Of a stretch of 64,000 nt of DNA, positions 52,265-61,392 are shown piece after piece. The stretch comes from an uncultured Bacteroidales bacterium (GTDB taxonomy: Bacteria; Bacteroidota; Bacteroidia; Bacteroidales; UBA932). Location: positions 1-64,000 of the forward strand of contig CAMFBM010000002.1 of assembly GCA_945948555.1 (NCBI GenBank), read 5' to 3'. Position 1 is the stretch's first letter, and each line of letters begins with the position of its first letter. The position numbers and the translations under genes were made by a program. The notes below the pieces were generated by a model. It did not search any database, was not told where the DNA came from, and was given only the letters and a program-made list of their open reading frames with translations.

Positions 52265-53689
52265 ATGAAAAACATAATCGTAATCGGAGCCGGAGTGGCT
52301 GGGCTTACTGCGGCAATATGTTGTGCTGCAAAAGGACACAGGGTGTGCGTGCTTGAGCAGGGGACAACTGCCGGGGGTGTCTCGACAAGCTGGGAACGCA
52401 AGGGTTTCCACTTCGAGGGAGGAATTCACTGGCTTGTCGGCTCGACTCCGGGAATGCGAAGGCTTCACAGACGCTGGAAGGCTGTGGGTGCTTTGAGTGA
52501 GAACAATCCTATTGTTTTCAAGGATCCTGTCTATGTCTATCGTTGTGGCGATGTGGAGCTGAATCTGTGGAGGGACCTCTCGAAGGTCGAGAAGGAGATG
52601 ATTGATTTCGCTCCGCAGGACAGCAAGGCCATCCGCCGTTTCTGTCGTGACATAAGGCTGACAAGGGCATTTTTCTGCACGGTCAGGAGCGCTTCCGATC
52701 TGATGCGTCGTCTGGTTCAGGTACCTGCTTTCATCGCTGCATTGCCACGAATCATCAGCCGGACATCAGCCGAGTACAGTTCAATGTTTTCAAACCTGCA
52801 TCTGAGGAGACTTACCACTTCACTCATTGACCCTTCCCAGAATGCAATCTCTCTGGTTTACACGATGGCTTGCTATTCCATCGGCGACAACGGCTATCCT
52901 GAGGGTGGCTCAACGCGGATTGTCCGGAATATGCTTGAGAAAGCCTTGTCTCTCGGGGTCAGGATAAAATATCGCTCAAAGGTGGAAAAAGTCTGTGTGG
53001 AAGATGGCAAGGTAAAAGGAGTCAGGTGTGGTGAAGAGTTCTATGATGCCGACGATGTGATAGTTGCCACTGACACTGCAAAGGCGGTCAGCACGATGTT
53101 TGACAAGCCGATTGCCGAGAAATGGGTGGAAAGACTGAAGCGTTTCTCCGAACCCCAGACCTGTATGTTCCTGTCCCTCGGAGTGGAGGACCCGCTTGAG
53201 GGACACCATTCTTCCTTGCGCATCTTCCCTGAAGAATCCCTGGAACTGGCCGGTTTGAAACACGACTGTCTGTGGACAACAATCTATCACGACAAGACCG
53301 GATATGCCGCAGAGGGAAGCAGTTGCATTACCGTAATCCTCTTTGGCGACAGTTATGATTACTGGAAAAAGGCAAAGGAGGACGGCACCTACAGGGAAAA
53401 GAAACAGGAAGTCACGGATGCAGTCATTGCCGAACTGGAGAAACACCTCCCTGAAATAAAAGGGAAAATCAAAGTGACCGATCTTGCCACCCCTCTGACC
53501 TACGAACGCTATAGCCTCACCCATCGCGGTGCCTGGATGAGTATGTGGCACAAGGGTGAACGACCGATGAGCATTCCGAAAACCTGCAGTTCCATCAAAG
53601 GTCTTCATTTTGCCGGCTTCCGCACCCATCTCTCAGGCGGCCTCCCCGTCGCTTTGAATTCCGGTTTCAAGTCCGCTTCGGGGGTTTGA
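52265..53689 (+). CDS. CrtI/phytoene-desaturase-like FAD-dependent oxidoreductase
   Basis: A 474-residue amine-oxidase-fold protein. The N-terminal FAD dinucleotide motif IVIGAGVAGLTAAICCAAKG is followed by VLEQGTTAGGVSTSWERKGFHFEGGIHW, which is characteristic of CrtI, CrtISO and RetSat-like enzymes. The C-terminal FAD contact is HFAGFRTHLSGGLPVALNSG. No carotenoid genes are nearby, so the substrate is open. It is divergent from the glycosyltransferase gene. It seems complete at the C terminus, ending near ...FKSASGV. Confidence 0.85.
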   Translation: MKNIIVIGAGVAGLTAAICCAAKGHRVCVLEQGTTAGGVSTSWERKGFHFEGGIHWLVGSTPGMRRLHRRWKAVGALSENNPIVFKDPVYVYRCGDVELNLWRDLSKVEKEMIDFAPQDSKAIRRFCRDIRLTRAFFCTVRSASDLMRRLVQVPAFIAALPRIISRTSAEYSSMFSNLHLRRLTTSLIDPSQNAISLVYTMACYSIGDNGYPEGGSTRIVRNMLEKALSLGVRIKYRSKVEKVCVEDGKVKGVRCGEEFYDADDVIVATDTAKAVSTMFDKPIAEKWVERLKRFSEPQTCMFLSLGVEDPLEGHHSSLRIFPEESLELAGLKHDCLWTTIYHDKTGYAAEGSSCITVILFGDSYDYWKKAKEDGTYREKKQEVTDAVIAELEKHLPEIKGKIKVTDLATPLTYERYSLTHRGAWMSMWHKGERPMSIPKTCSSIKGLHFAGFRTHLSGGLPVALNSGFKSASGV

Positions 53690-53702
53690 TTGAAGGGAAA
53701 AT

Positions 53703-53736
53703 CAAAAAGAAAAACCGGCCCGAAATCCGGACCGGT
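53703..53736 (-). terminator. Intrinsic terminator of pnp
   Basis: ACCGGCCCG (53714-53722) and CGGACCGGT (53728-53736) form a 9-bp stem with one mismatch and a 5-nt loop. Read on the - strand, it is followed by a T-rich tail (53713-53703). Confidence 0.8.
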
Positions 53737-53770
53737 CGTCGTATGTAAGCCTTTCACTGTTGGATAAATC

Positions 53771-56104
53771 CTAGAACATCTCAGGCTCGTTGTGGCTCTC
53801 CTCGTTGTGACCTTCGTTCTTTGCAGGACGATCCTCACGGCGCGGAGCCCTTTTGTCGTTGTTACGGCGCTCGCCTCCCTGACGGCGGTCATCGCGTCCG
53901 CCCTTGCGGTCATCACGGCGAGGACCTCTGTCACCCTGTGGGCGTGGCCTGCGCTCAGGCTCAACATATCCCTCAGGTTTCTCGATGAGGGCACGGCGTG
54001 ACAGCCTCATCTTGCCGGTCTTTGCGTCAATCTCAAGGAGTTTCACATCTACCTCGTCACCGACGTTGAGCACATCCTCAACCTTGTCGGTCTTGCCCCA
54101 GTCAATTTCGGAGATGTGGAGAAGACCTTCCTTCCCAGGGAGAATCTCGACGAAAGCGCCGAACTCAAGGATGGAAACTACTTTCCCGTGATAGGTCTGT
54201 CCTACCTCAGGCACGGCGCAGATGCCGTTGATCCAATTGAGAGCCTTGTCCATTGACTCCTTGTTCTCTCCGAAGATGTCCACAACGCCTACGCTGTTGC
54301 CGTTCTCCTGCTCCTCGGTGATGGTAACGACAGTACCTGTCTCCTTCTGGATTTTCTGGATGACCTCTCCGCCTTTTCCGATGACGGCTCCGATGAACTC
54401 GCCCGGAATCCTGATCTGGATGATGCGCGGAACGAACGGCTTGTAGTCCTCACGAGGCTCGCTGATGGTCTTCATCATCTCGCCCATAATGTGGATGCGT
54501 CCCTGGCGTGCCTGCTCAAGGGCTTTCTCAAGGACGTCGTAGGAAAGACCGTCAACCTTGATGTCCATCTGGGTGGCTGTGATGCCGTCTTTCGTTCCGG
54601 TCACCTTGAAGTCCATATCTCCGAGATGGTCTTCGTCTCCGAGGATGTCGGTTAGGATTGCATATCTGTCGTTAGGCCTGTCCTTGTCCGTGATGAGTCC
54701 CATAGCCACACCTGCCACCGGCTTTTTGATCTTCACGCCGGCATCCATGAGGGCGAGACAGCCTGCACAGACTGTAGCCATTGAAGATGAACCGTTTGAC
54801 TCAAGGATGTCTGAGACAACGCGAACTGCGTAAGGATTCTCCGGCGCAATCGGAACCATTGGTTTGAGAGCCCTCCAGGCGAGGTGTCCGTGACCGATTT
54901 CGCGACGGCCCACACCCCTCTGTGCCTTGGCCTCTCCGGTTGAGAACGGAGGGAAGTTGTAGTGCAGCACGAACTGGTCGGTGCCCTGAATGAGCACATC
55001 GTCCCTTTCCTTCATGTCGAGCTTGGTTCCGAGGGTTACAGTCGAAAGGGACTGTGTCTCACCGCGGGTGAAGATGGCGGAACCGTGTGCGCAAGGCAGA
55101 TAGCCGACCTCGCACCAGATAGGGCGGACCTCGTTGCCTTTCCTGCCGTCAAGCCTTATACCTTCATCAAGAATCATATTCCTCATTGCGGCCTTCTCGA
55201 CAGCGTGGTAGTATCTCTCCACCATCATCTTCTTGTCCTCTCTCTCCTCTTCAGGAATTGTCTGGTAGAACTCTTCCTTGAGAGCCTCGAAAGCATCAGT
55301 CCTCTCCTGTTTTGCACTTCCGCTCTTTGCAATGGCGTAGCATCTGTCGTAGCAGAATTTCTCGACTGCGGCGCGGAGCTCTTCATCGTTCTCCTCGTGG
55401 CAGTAGGTTCTCTTGACAGTCTTGCCTGCCTCCCGGGTGAGTTCCATCTGCACCTTGCAGTGCTTCTTGATTTCTTCGTGAGCGAACTTGATGGCCTCAA
55501 GCATTTCCTTCTCGCTCACTTCCTTCATCTCACCTTCGACCATCAGGATGTTGTCGTAGGTGGCAGCCACCATTATGTCGATGTCTGCACTGTCCATCAC
55601 GCTGAAATTCGGGTTGATGACCAGCTGGCCGTCAACTCTTGCAACGCGTACCTCGGAGATAGGTCCTCCGAAAGGAATGTCGCTGACTGCAAGGGCAGCT
55701 GACGCTGCAAGACCTGCCAGAGCATCAGGCTGAATGTCCTTTTCCGCTGAGATGAGGTTCACAGTGACATAGACTTCCGCGTGGAAGTCATCCGGAAACA
55801 GAGGCCTGAGCGCCCTGTCCACAAGGCGTGCAACGAGAATCTCGTAGTCTGAAGCCTTGCCTTCCCTTTTCATGAATCCGCCGGGGAACCTGCCCGCTGA
55901 AGCGAATTTCTCTTTATAATCGACCTGAAGAGGCATGAAGTCCACATCCTCTTTTGCGTCTTTTGCGCAGGTGACTGCGGCCAGGAGCATTGTGCCCCCC
56001 ATTTTCACAACAGCCGCACCGTCGGCCTGTTTGGCTAATTTGCCGGTTTCGATTTCAATTACCCTACCGTCGGATAACTCAATTTTTTTGTTGATAATGT
56101 TCAT
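53771..56104 (-). CDS. pnp: Polynucleotide phosphorylase
   Basis: A 777-residue 3'-5' exoribonuclease using phosphate; with RNase E-like partners it degrades mRNA. It has two RNase PH domains (about 10-220 and 320-540), a KH domain (about 555-615: [19 protein letters not shown]) and an S1 domain (about 620-690: [20 protein letters not shown]). The C-terminal tail (about 705-777) is highly charged and low in complexity, rich in Arg, Gly, Asp and Asn. The start is the ATG at 56104; an upstream ATG at 56182 would lack homology. The 3' end carries a terminator (53703-53736). Confidence 0.97.
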   Translation of the reverse strand: MNIINKKIELSDGRVIEIETGKLAKQADGAAVVKMGGTMLLAAVTCAKDAKEDVDFMPLQVDYKEKFASAGRFPGGFMKREGKASDYEILVARLVDRALRPLFPDDFHAEVYVTVNLISAEKDIQPDALAGLAASAALAVSDIPFGGPISEVRVARVDGQLVINPNFSVMDSADIDIMVAATYDNILMVEGEMKEVSEKEMLEAIKFAHEEIKKHCKVQMELTREAGKTVKRTYCHEENDEELRAAVEKFCYDRCYAIAKSGSAKQERTDAFEALKEEFYQTIPEEEREDKKMMVERYYHAVEKAAMRNMILDEGIRLDGRKGNEVRPIWCEVGYLPCAHGSAIFTRGETQSLSTVTLGTKLDMKERDDVLIQGTDQFVLHYNFPPFSTGEAKAQRGVGRREIGHGHLAWRALKPMVPIAPENPYAVRVVSDILESNGSSSMATVCAGCLALMDAGVKIKKPVAGVAMGLITDKDRPNDRYAILTDILGDEDHLGDMDFKVTGTKDGITATQMDIKVDGLSYDVLEKALEQARQGRIHIMGEMMKTISEPREDYKPFVPRIIQIRIPGEFIGAVIGKGGEVIQKIQKETGTVVTITEEQENGNSVGVVDIFGENKESMDKALNWINGICAVPEVGQTYHGKVVSILEFGAFVEILPGKEGLLHISEIDWGKTDKVEDVLNVGDEVDVKLLEIDAKTGKMRLSRRALIEKPEGYVEPERRPRPQGDRGPRRDDRKGGRDDRRQGGERRNNDKRAPRREDRPAKNEGHNEESHNEPEMF

Positions 56105-56179
56105 TACCTTTGCGTCTGCCCGCCTCTCCCTGTGAGAGTTGATTAATAACTGCTGTTCCGTACATTGTATTTGTTCGTC

Positions 56180-56187
56180 CAAATATA
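56180..56187 (-). promoter_or_regulatory. -7 box for pnp
   Basis: Reads TATATTTG on the - strand, 75 bp upstream of the ATG, giving a leader of about 70 nt between the rpsO terminator and pnp. Confidence 0.45.
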
Positions 56188-56246
56188 TTGTGTTCCTTGA
56201 ATCCGCCGCGGGCTGCTTTGTAGCGGATTGCGGATTTCTTTCTTAC

Positions 56247-56282
56247 AAAAAAAGGGAGGTCCGCCCGGGACATCCCCTTTTT
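56247..56282 (-). terminator. Intrinsic terminator of rpsO
   Basis: On the - strand, a stem (GGGGATGTCC/GGACCTCCC with one mismatch and one G-U pair) has a 5-nt loop and is followed by seven T residues. The flanking A-run opposite the T-run makes it work as a terminator in both directions. Confidence 0.85.
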
Positions 56283-56300
56283 GTCCTACATCTATATCGG

Positions 56301-56576
56301 TTATCGGCGGAGACCAAGCTCCTTGACGATATTTCTGTATCTCTCGATGTCAATCTCCTTGAGGTAGTCAAGGACACGACGCCTCTTACCGACGAGCTTC
56401 AAGAGGGAACGACGGGTTGCGAAGTCCTTCTTGTTGTTTTTCAGATGCTCGGTGAGGTGAGCGATACGGTAGGAAAATAGAGCAACTTGACTCTCTGGAG
56501 AGCCGGTGTCAGTATTAGACTTCCCGTACTTCGCGAAAATCTCCTGCTTCTTTTCAGCCTGTAAATATTCAGCCAT
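56301..56576 (-). CDS. rpsO: 30S ribosomal protein S15
   Basis: A 91-residue ribosomal protein that binds 16S rRNA. It carries the family signatures [28 protein letters not shown] and [18 protein letters not shown]. The ATG at 56576 ([10 protein letters not shown]) is preferred over 56636. The rpsO-pnp order is the common bacterial one; here a terminator and a -7 box separate the genes, so pnp is probably also transcribed on its own. Confidence 0.97.
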   Translation of the reverse strand: MAEYLQAEKKQEIFAKYGKSNTDTGSPESQVALFSYRIAHLTEHLKNNKKDFATRRSLLKLVGKRRRVLDYLKEIDIERYRNIVKELGLRR

Positions 56577-56667
56577 TTGAGAAAAGATTAAGAGGTTAAT
56601 AATTAAATAATTTCTGCCTGTCCTCCCGTTCGTCATACTCGATGGTGAGGGTGGGACAAAGTGGGCG

Positions 56668-56698
56668 CAAAGATAGACATTAATTCCAAGAAAACAAA
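56668..56698 (-). promoter_or_regulatory. Promoter of rpsO
   Basis: On the - strand: TTTG (56698-56695), 19-nt spacer, TATCTTTG (56675-56668). The leader is about 85 nt, long enough for S15 autoregulation, which is known in other bacteria but not shown here. Confidence 0.8.
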
Positions 56699-56742
56699 TC
56701 CTTCATTGTAATATTTCATTAGTTTCTTTGCAAATTCTTCCT

Positions 56743-56750
56743 TATTTTTG
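56743..56750 (+). promoter_or_regulatory. -7 box for the sulfatase gene
   Basis: TATTTTTG 24 bp before the ATG at 56775; no good -33 element. It diverges from the rpsO promoter. Confidence 0.5.
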
Positions 56751-56774
56751 CGCCTGCACTAAAAAACAAGTGGA

Positions 56775-58307
56775 ATGAAGAAATATATAATCCCTTTTTC
56801 GTCGCTTGCAGTTGCGGCGTGCGGTACTGTGGCCCAGGACAAGCCCAACATCATATATGTCTTTCCAGACCAGTTCAGGAACAGTGCGATGGCATTTTGG
56901 GACGAGCCTGACTTTGCCCCGTACCAGGGTTGGAGGGCAGATCCGGTGCAGACCCCTAATCTGGACAGGTTCGCAAGAGAGTCCGTCGTCCTTTCAAGGG
57001 CGATGAGCAACTGTCCCCTCAGCAGCCCCTACAGGGGAATCTTCCTGACGGGAATGTATCCCGAGCGAAGCGGAATCACGCTGAACTGTATGGCTGAGAG
57101 GCCTGAGAGCAGCCTGCGTGAGGATGCAGTCTGCATCAGCGACGTCCTGAATGCGAACGGCTACAGCTGCGGCTACATCGGAAAGCTCCACGCGGACTTC
57201 CCGACGCCGAACGACCCGGCCAACCCCGGGCATTATGTCAGCTCCCGTGACCCGGAATGGGATGCCTACACACCTGCCGAAAGGAGGCACGGCTATTCAT
57301 ACTGGTATTCCTACGGCACCTTTGATGTGCACAAGAATCCGCATTACTGGGACACCGACGGGGTCAGGCACGATTCGAAGGAATATTCCGTAAAGCATGA
57401 GACCGACAAGGCAATCGAGTTTCTTCGCAACCGGGACGGTCAGCGGAAAAAGGATGCACCGTTTTTCCTGACAATCGCCTACAACCCGCCGCACAGTCCA
57501 TACGAAAGCCTTGACGACTGTATGGAACAGGATTATGCCATATATGAAAATATGTCATACAAACAGTTGTATGTCCGCGAAAATGCGGACACAACCCTTT
57601 CGAAGGCGGAATCCGCAAAGTATTATTTTGCGAATGTCACCGGAGTGGACAGGGAGTTCGGACGACTGCTTGATGAGTTGAAGGCTCTCGGGCTGGACAA
57701 AAACACCATAGTTGTCTTCACTTCTGACCACGGCGAGACGATGTGCAGCCAGGGAACCCTTGACCCGAAGAATTCAATCTACACCGAATCGTTCAATGTC
57801 CCTTTTATTATAAGGTATCCCGAAAAGCTCCGTCCCCGCGTGGATTCTGTCCTGCTCTCTGCGGTTGACATATATCCCACCCTTCTTTCCCTCGCCGGCC
57901 TCGGCAAGGAGATTCCTCAGACCGTCGAAGGACGTGACCTTTCGCCGGTACTCCTTGAAAACGGAGCGAAGTGCGATGTCCCCCAGGCCGTGCTCTACCT
58001 CAGGAATGTCAACGGGAATGTGGATGCTGACGGACTTGTGAGGGGATTCTTTCCGGTTGCAAGGGGAGTTAAGACCGACAGGTACACGATGGAGATTGCC
58101 ATCAAAAGGAATGGAGACCTCTCCAGGGTGATGATTTTTGATGACCTCAAAGACCCGTACCAGATGAGGAATCTGGACTGGCGTTCCAATCCCGGGCTGT
58201 TCAGGGAATTGTGCACGGTCCTTGCAGCCAAGCTGGAGGAAGCTGATGATATCTGGCATCGGGAGGGAAGGCTTGAGTCCCTTTTTTCTGAACAGTTCGG
58301 AAAGTGA
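56775..58307 (+). CDS. Serine-type sulfatase (S1 family), orphan
   Basis: A 510-residue exported sulfatase (signal peptide about 1-20, ending TVAQ; the ACG near position 16-17 could also suggest a lipoprotein). The active-site motif is Ser83-Ser-Pro-Tyr-Arg87 followed by GIFLTG, matching [C/S]-x-P-x-R with Ser; it would need conversion to formylglycine by an anSME-type enzyme. The N-terminal metal site reads FPDQFR (Asp32, Gln33) rather than the classical DD, as in some S1 subfamilies; a second metal ligand pair is in FTSDHGE. It is outside the PUL; the nearest PUL gene is over 20 kb away. The substrate is unknown. Confidence 0.9.
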   Translation: MKKYIIPFSSLAVAACGTVAQDKPNIIYVFPDQFRNSAMAFWDEPDFAPYQGWRADPVQTPNLDRFARESVVLSRAMSNCPLSSPYRGIFLTGMYPERSGITLNCMAERPESSLREDAVCISDVLNANGYSCGYIGKLHADFPTPNDPANPGHYVSSRDPEWDAYTPAERRHGYSYWYSYGTFDVHKNPHYWDTDGVRHDSKEYSVKHETDKAIEFLRNRDGQRKKDAPFFLTIAYNPPHSPYESLDDCMEQDYAIYENMSYKQLYVRENADTTLSKAESAKYYFANVTGVDREFGRLLDELKALGLDKNTIVVFTSDHGETMCSQGTLDPKNSIYTESFNVPFIIRYPEKLRPRVDSVLLSAVDIYPTLLSLAGLGKEIPQTVEGRDLSPVLLENGAKCDVPQAVLYLRNVNGNVDADGLVRGFFPVARGVKTDRYTMEIAIKRNGDLSRVMIFDDLKDPYQMRNLDWRSNPGLFRELCTVLAAKLEEADDIWHREGRLESLFSEQFGK

Positions 58308-58334
58308 GACAGATAATTACTGAATGTTTACCGG

Positions 58335-58362
58335 GGAATCTGAAAATTCCTAATTTTTTTTT
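58335..58362 (+). terminator. Weak intrinsic terminator downstream of the sulfatase
   Basis: A short stem GGAAT/ATTCC with a 6-nt loop is followed by a nine-T run (58354-58362), ending just before the ATG of the next gene. The stem is weak. Confidence 0.4.
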
Positions 58363-58365
58363 GCA

Positions 58366-61300
58366 ATGAAAAGAATCTTGTTTGCCGTCGTTTCGGCGGT
58401 CGTCTTCGTAACGCTCACTTCCTCGTCGATTCTGGAGGAGACTCCCGACAAGGTGAGGGAAAGGAAGCTGGAACAGGCTTCAGACCTGTACGAAAGGGGA
58501 ATGTACGAAAGGGCCGGTGCCCTGTGCGCCTCCCTGGCCGATGATCCGCAGGCTGACGAAATGTGGGCTGAGGGATGCCGTGTCATATCCGCAGCGAGAC
58601 TTTCCCGCAGGGGATATGAAACTATGATGGAAAACTACATCAGAAGGTTTCCGTATTCCGGTCTCATCCCTCAGATTCTCTACATCCATTCCGGAAACCT
58701 GTTCGATTCCGGGGACTATGAAGGTGCATCTGCAATCCTGGAGGAACTGTCTGTAAAGAAACTCTACCGCAGGCAGGTTCCCACCCTGCTTTTCCGCAGG
58801 GCCTATTGTGATTTCCGCAACGGAGAAACCGACCGGGCGAAAACCCGTTTCAAGGAACTGTCCGAACGGCCGGGTTCGGATTTCACAGCCCCGTCCGAAT
58901 ACTATCTTGCATACATTCTCTATCAGGATTCCGAATTCGAGCAGGCGGAGAAGTGGTTCGGAAAGGCATCCTCGGATATCCGTTTCAGGGACCTGGCCGA
59001 ATACTACATAATTGAATGCCGCTTCATGCGGAAAGACTATGCCTATGTCGCCGACAAGGGCGCAAAACTGCTTGAGACTGTCCCTGAGGACCGCAGACCG
59101 CAACTTTCCAGGCTGGTCTCCGAATCATTCCTGGTGCTCGGCAACGTCTCATCCGCAGAGAGTTACTACAACAAGGGTTCGGTTTCAGGAAAATCCTCCG
59201 ACAGAACCGACTATTTCTATGCCGGCTCCCTGAAATATGCCCTTAAGGACTGGCAGGGGGCAATCGACAATTTCTCACTGATGTCGGACAGAAGCGATTC
59301 CCTCGGTCAGGCCGCCAACTGCCGTCTGGCGTTCAGCTACATCCGCACGGGCAACAAGGTGGCTGCAATGGATGCTTTCAAGGCTGCTGCTGCGGTGGAT
59401 TACGACCCGCAGCTGACTGAGGATGCCTTCTACAACTACGCCAAGCTGGCATTTGACCTGAACAGGGACATTTCGGTCTTCGAGGACTATCTTTCCCGTT
59501 ATTCTGACAGGAAAAGAGGGGACAGGATTTACGCCTATATGGCGATGGGAGCTTTGGCCTCAAGGGATTATGCCGCTGCAGTCGAGGCATACGACAAAAT
59601 AGATGTCCTTGACGATGATATGAAGTCGAACTACATGAAAGCCAATTATCTGAGGGCCGAGGAACTTGTGTCCGGGGGCTCCTGGAGGGATGCGGTTCCT
59701 TGCCTGAAGGCGGCTGCATACTATTCCGACCGCAGGAGCGGCTTCAACCAGCTTGCGCGATACTGGCTTGCCGAGTCGTATTTCAGAAGTGCGGATTACT
59801 CCCAGGCTCTTTCTGTGTTGATGGACCTCTACAATACTTCCTCCCTGTACGGTACTTCCGAGGCTTCGCTCATACCTTATAATATAGGATACTGCCATTT
59901 TATGAAGGGCGACTATGAAACTGCCTGCAAGTGGTTCTCCCGGTACAGCGATTCCGGAGACGGGGCCTGCCGCAAGGAGGCTCTTGTGAGGATGGGAGAC
60001 TGCCGTTTCCTGACAGGAGACTACAAGGGGGCACAACCTTTCTACGGAAGGGCGGTGTCCGAATACCGGGACAGGAATGACATATATCCTTATTACCGTG
60101 AGGCTCTCTGCTGGGGTCTTATGTCCGACAATCTCAAGAAAATCGAGACTCTCCAGCCTGTGCTCCAGGCAGATGCCGGTTCGGATTTCTACTCCGAGGC
60201 TGTCTATGAACTGGGCCTAGCCTATTCGAAGGCAGGGGACGGTGCCAGGGCGGGAGGCTGTTTCAGGATGCTGACCGAGGATGTCAGGGATTCCACCTAC
60301 CTGGCTTTGTCCCTTATCGAGATGGGTACGATGGCCAGGAAGGATTCCCGCCACGATGAGGCCCTTGGATATTTCAAGAAAGTGATCGAACTGATGCCTG
60401 CTTCAGAATATGCGGAAAGCGCCCTGATGGCAATCGAGTCCGTCTATCAGTCGAAAAATGATCCGGAGGGCTACCTCGCGTATATCGAAGGCATAGGAAA
60501 AACGCAGTCGAAGACTGACGCCGAGAAAGAGCAGATGATTTTCAATGCCGCCGAGCAGGTCTATCTTTCCGGCAACTGGCAGAAGGCCGTCGTCTCACTG
60601 AAATCCTACCTTGACAAGTATCCTGAGGGGACTAATGTTTCCCAGGCTCTTTTCTACCTTGGGGAAACCTTCCGTCAGAGCGGGCAGACCCAGAATGCAT
60701 GCGACTGTTATTCAAAGGTCGTGCAGACTGCCGAGGGGGCTGTCAGGGAAATGTCCCTGTTGAGGTATTCGGAGCTTTCGGCAAAACTCCGGAGGTATGA
60801 CGATGCCTACAGGGGGTATTCGCAGTTGTTTGAAAGCGCGCTGATTCCCCAGAACAAGAGTACTGCGGTGGCGGGGATGATGAGAACGGCTTTCCGGGAC
60901 AGGAAATATTCCGAGGCTCTCAGATCAGTTGAACTTGTACGGGGAGATTCTGGCACGGATGGTGCATTGAGGACCGAGGCTGCGTACATTGAGGCTAAGT
61001 CCCTGCTCGCCCTCAGCCGCAGGGATGAGGCGATGCAGGCATTCAAGGCACTTGCCGCTTTCCCAAAAACGGAATACGGGGCGGAAGCGTCTTATATCCT
61101 GATCCAGGACTGCTATGACAGAGGTGATTTCGATGCTGTCGAACAGATGGTCTATGCTTTCTCTGATTCGGGAACATCAAGGCAATACTGGCTTGCCAAA
61201 TCGTTCATAGTCCTTGGGGACACATTCGTGGAGAAAGGGAATCTTGAACAGGCCAGGGCTACATTCGAAAGCGTGAAGGATGGCTACAATCCGCAGAAGC

Positions 61301-61374
61301 CTGACGATGTGCATGACAATGTCACGATGAGATTGAAGAAGCTTGCCGAACTGATGTCCCAGCCGGAACAATAG
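58366..61374 (+). CDS. Large TPR-repeat protein (exported)
   Basis: A 1002-residue protein with a signal peptide (about 1-20) and tetratricopeptide repeats along nearly its whole length (recurring A...LY..G.Y..A......A and YYLAYILYQDSEFEQAEKWF-type units). No enzyme domain is visible. It probably acts as a periplasmic or outer-membrane scaffold. It starts right after the weak terminator of the sulfatase gene and is 18 bp upstream of the beta-barrel gene, so the two likely form one operon. Confidence 0.85.
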   Translation: MKRILFAVVSAVVFVTLTSSSILEETPDKVRERKLEQASDLYERGMYERAGALCASLADDPQADEMWAEGCRVISAARLSRRGYETMMENYIRRFPYSGLIPQILYIHSGNLFDSGDYEGASAILEELSVKKLYRRQVPTLLFRRAYCDFRNGETDRAKTRFKELSERPGSDFTAPSEYYLAYILYQDSEFEQAEKWFGKASSDIRFRDLAEYYIIECRFMRKDYAYVADKGAKLLETVPEDRRPQLSRLVSESFLVLGNVSSAESYYNKGSVSGKSSDRTDYFYAGSLKYALKDWQGAIDNFSLMSDRSDSLGQAANCRLAFSYIRTGNKVAAMDAFKAAAAVDYDPQLTEDAFYNYAKLAFDLNRDISVFEDYLSRYSDRKRGDRIYAYMAMGALASRDYAAAVEAYDKIDVLDDDMKSNYMKANYLRAEELVSGGSWRDAVPCLKAAAYYSDRRSGFNQLARYWLAESYFRSADYSQALSVLMDLYNTSSLYGTSEASLIPYNIGYCHFMKGDYETACKWFSRYSDSGDGACRKEALVRMGDCRFLTGDYKGAQPFYGRAVSEYRDRNDIYPYYREALCWGLMSDNLKKIETLQPVLQADAGSDFYSEAVYELGLAYSKAGDGARAGGCFRMLTEDVRDSTYLALSLIEMGTMARKDSRHDEALGYFKKVIELMPASEYAESALMAIESVYQSKNDPEGYLAYIEGIGKTQSKTDAEKEQMIFNAAEQVYLSGNWQKAVVSLKSYLDKYPEGTNVSQALFYLGETFRQSGQTQNACDCYSKVVQTAEGAVREMSLLRYSELSAKLRRYDDAYRGYSQLFESALIPQNKSTAVAGMMRTAFRDRKYSEALRSVELVRGDSGTDGALRTEAAYIEAKSLLALSRRDEAMQAFKALAAFPKTEYGAEASYILIQDCYDRGDFDAVEQMVYAFSDSGTSRQYWLAKSFIVLGDTFVEKGNLEQARATFESVKDGYNPQKPDDVHDNVTMRLKKLAELMSQPEQ

Positions 61375-61386
61375 GAAACTTGAGTA
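61375..61386 (+). repeat. Partial third copy of the dispersed repeat
   Basis: GAAACTTGAGTA matches 28459-28470 exactly, in the 18-bp gap between the TPR and beta-barrel genes. Confidence 0.4.
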
Positions 61387-61392
61387 GAATAT

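Noticed and set aside
54962..55702. A 246-codon + strand frame opposite pnp
   Set aside because: Antisense shadow of PNPase; composition rich in Leu, Val and His with no motif.
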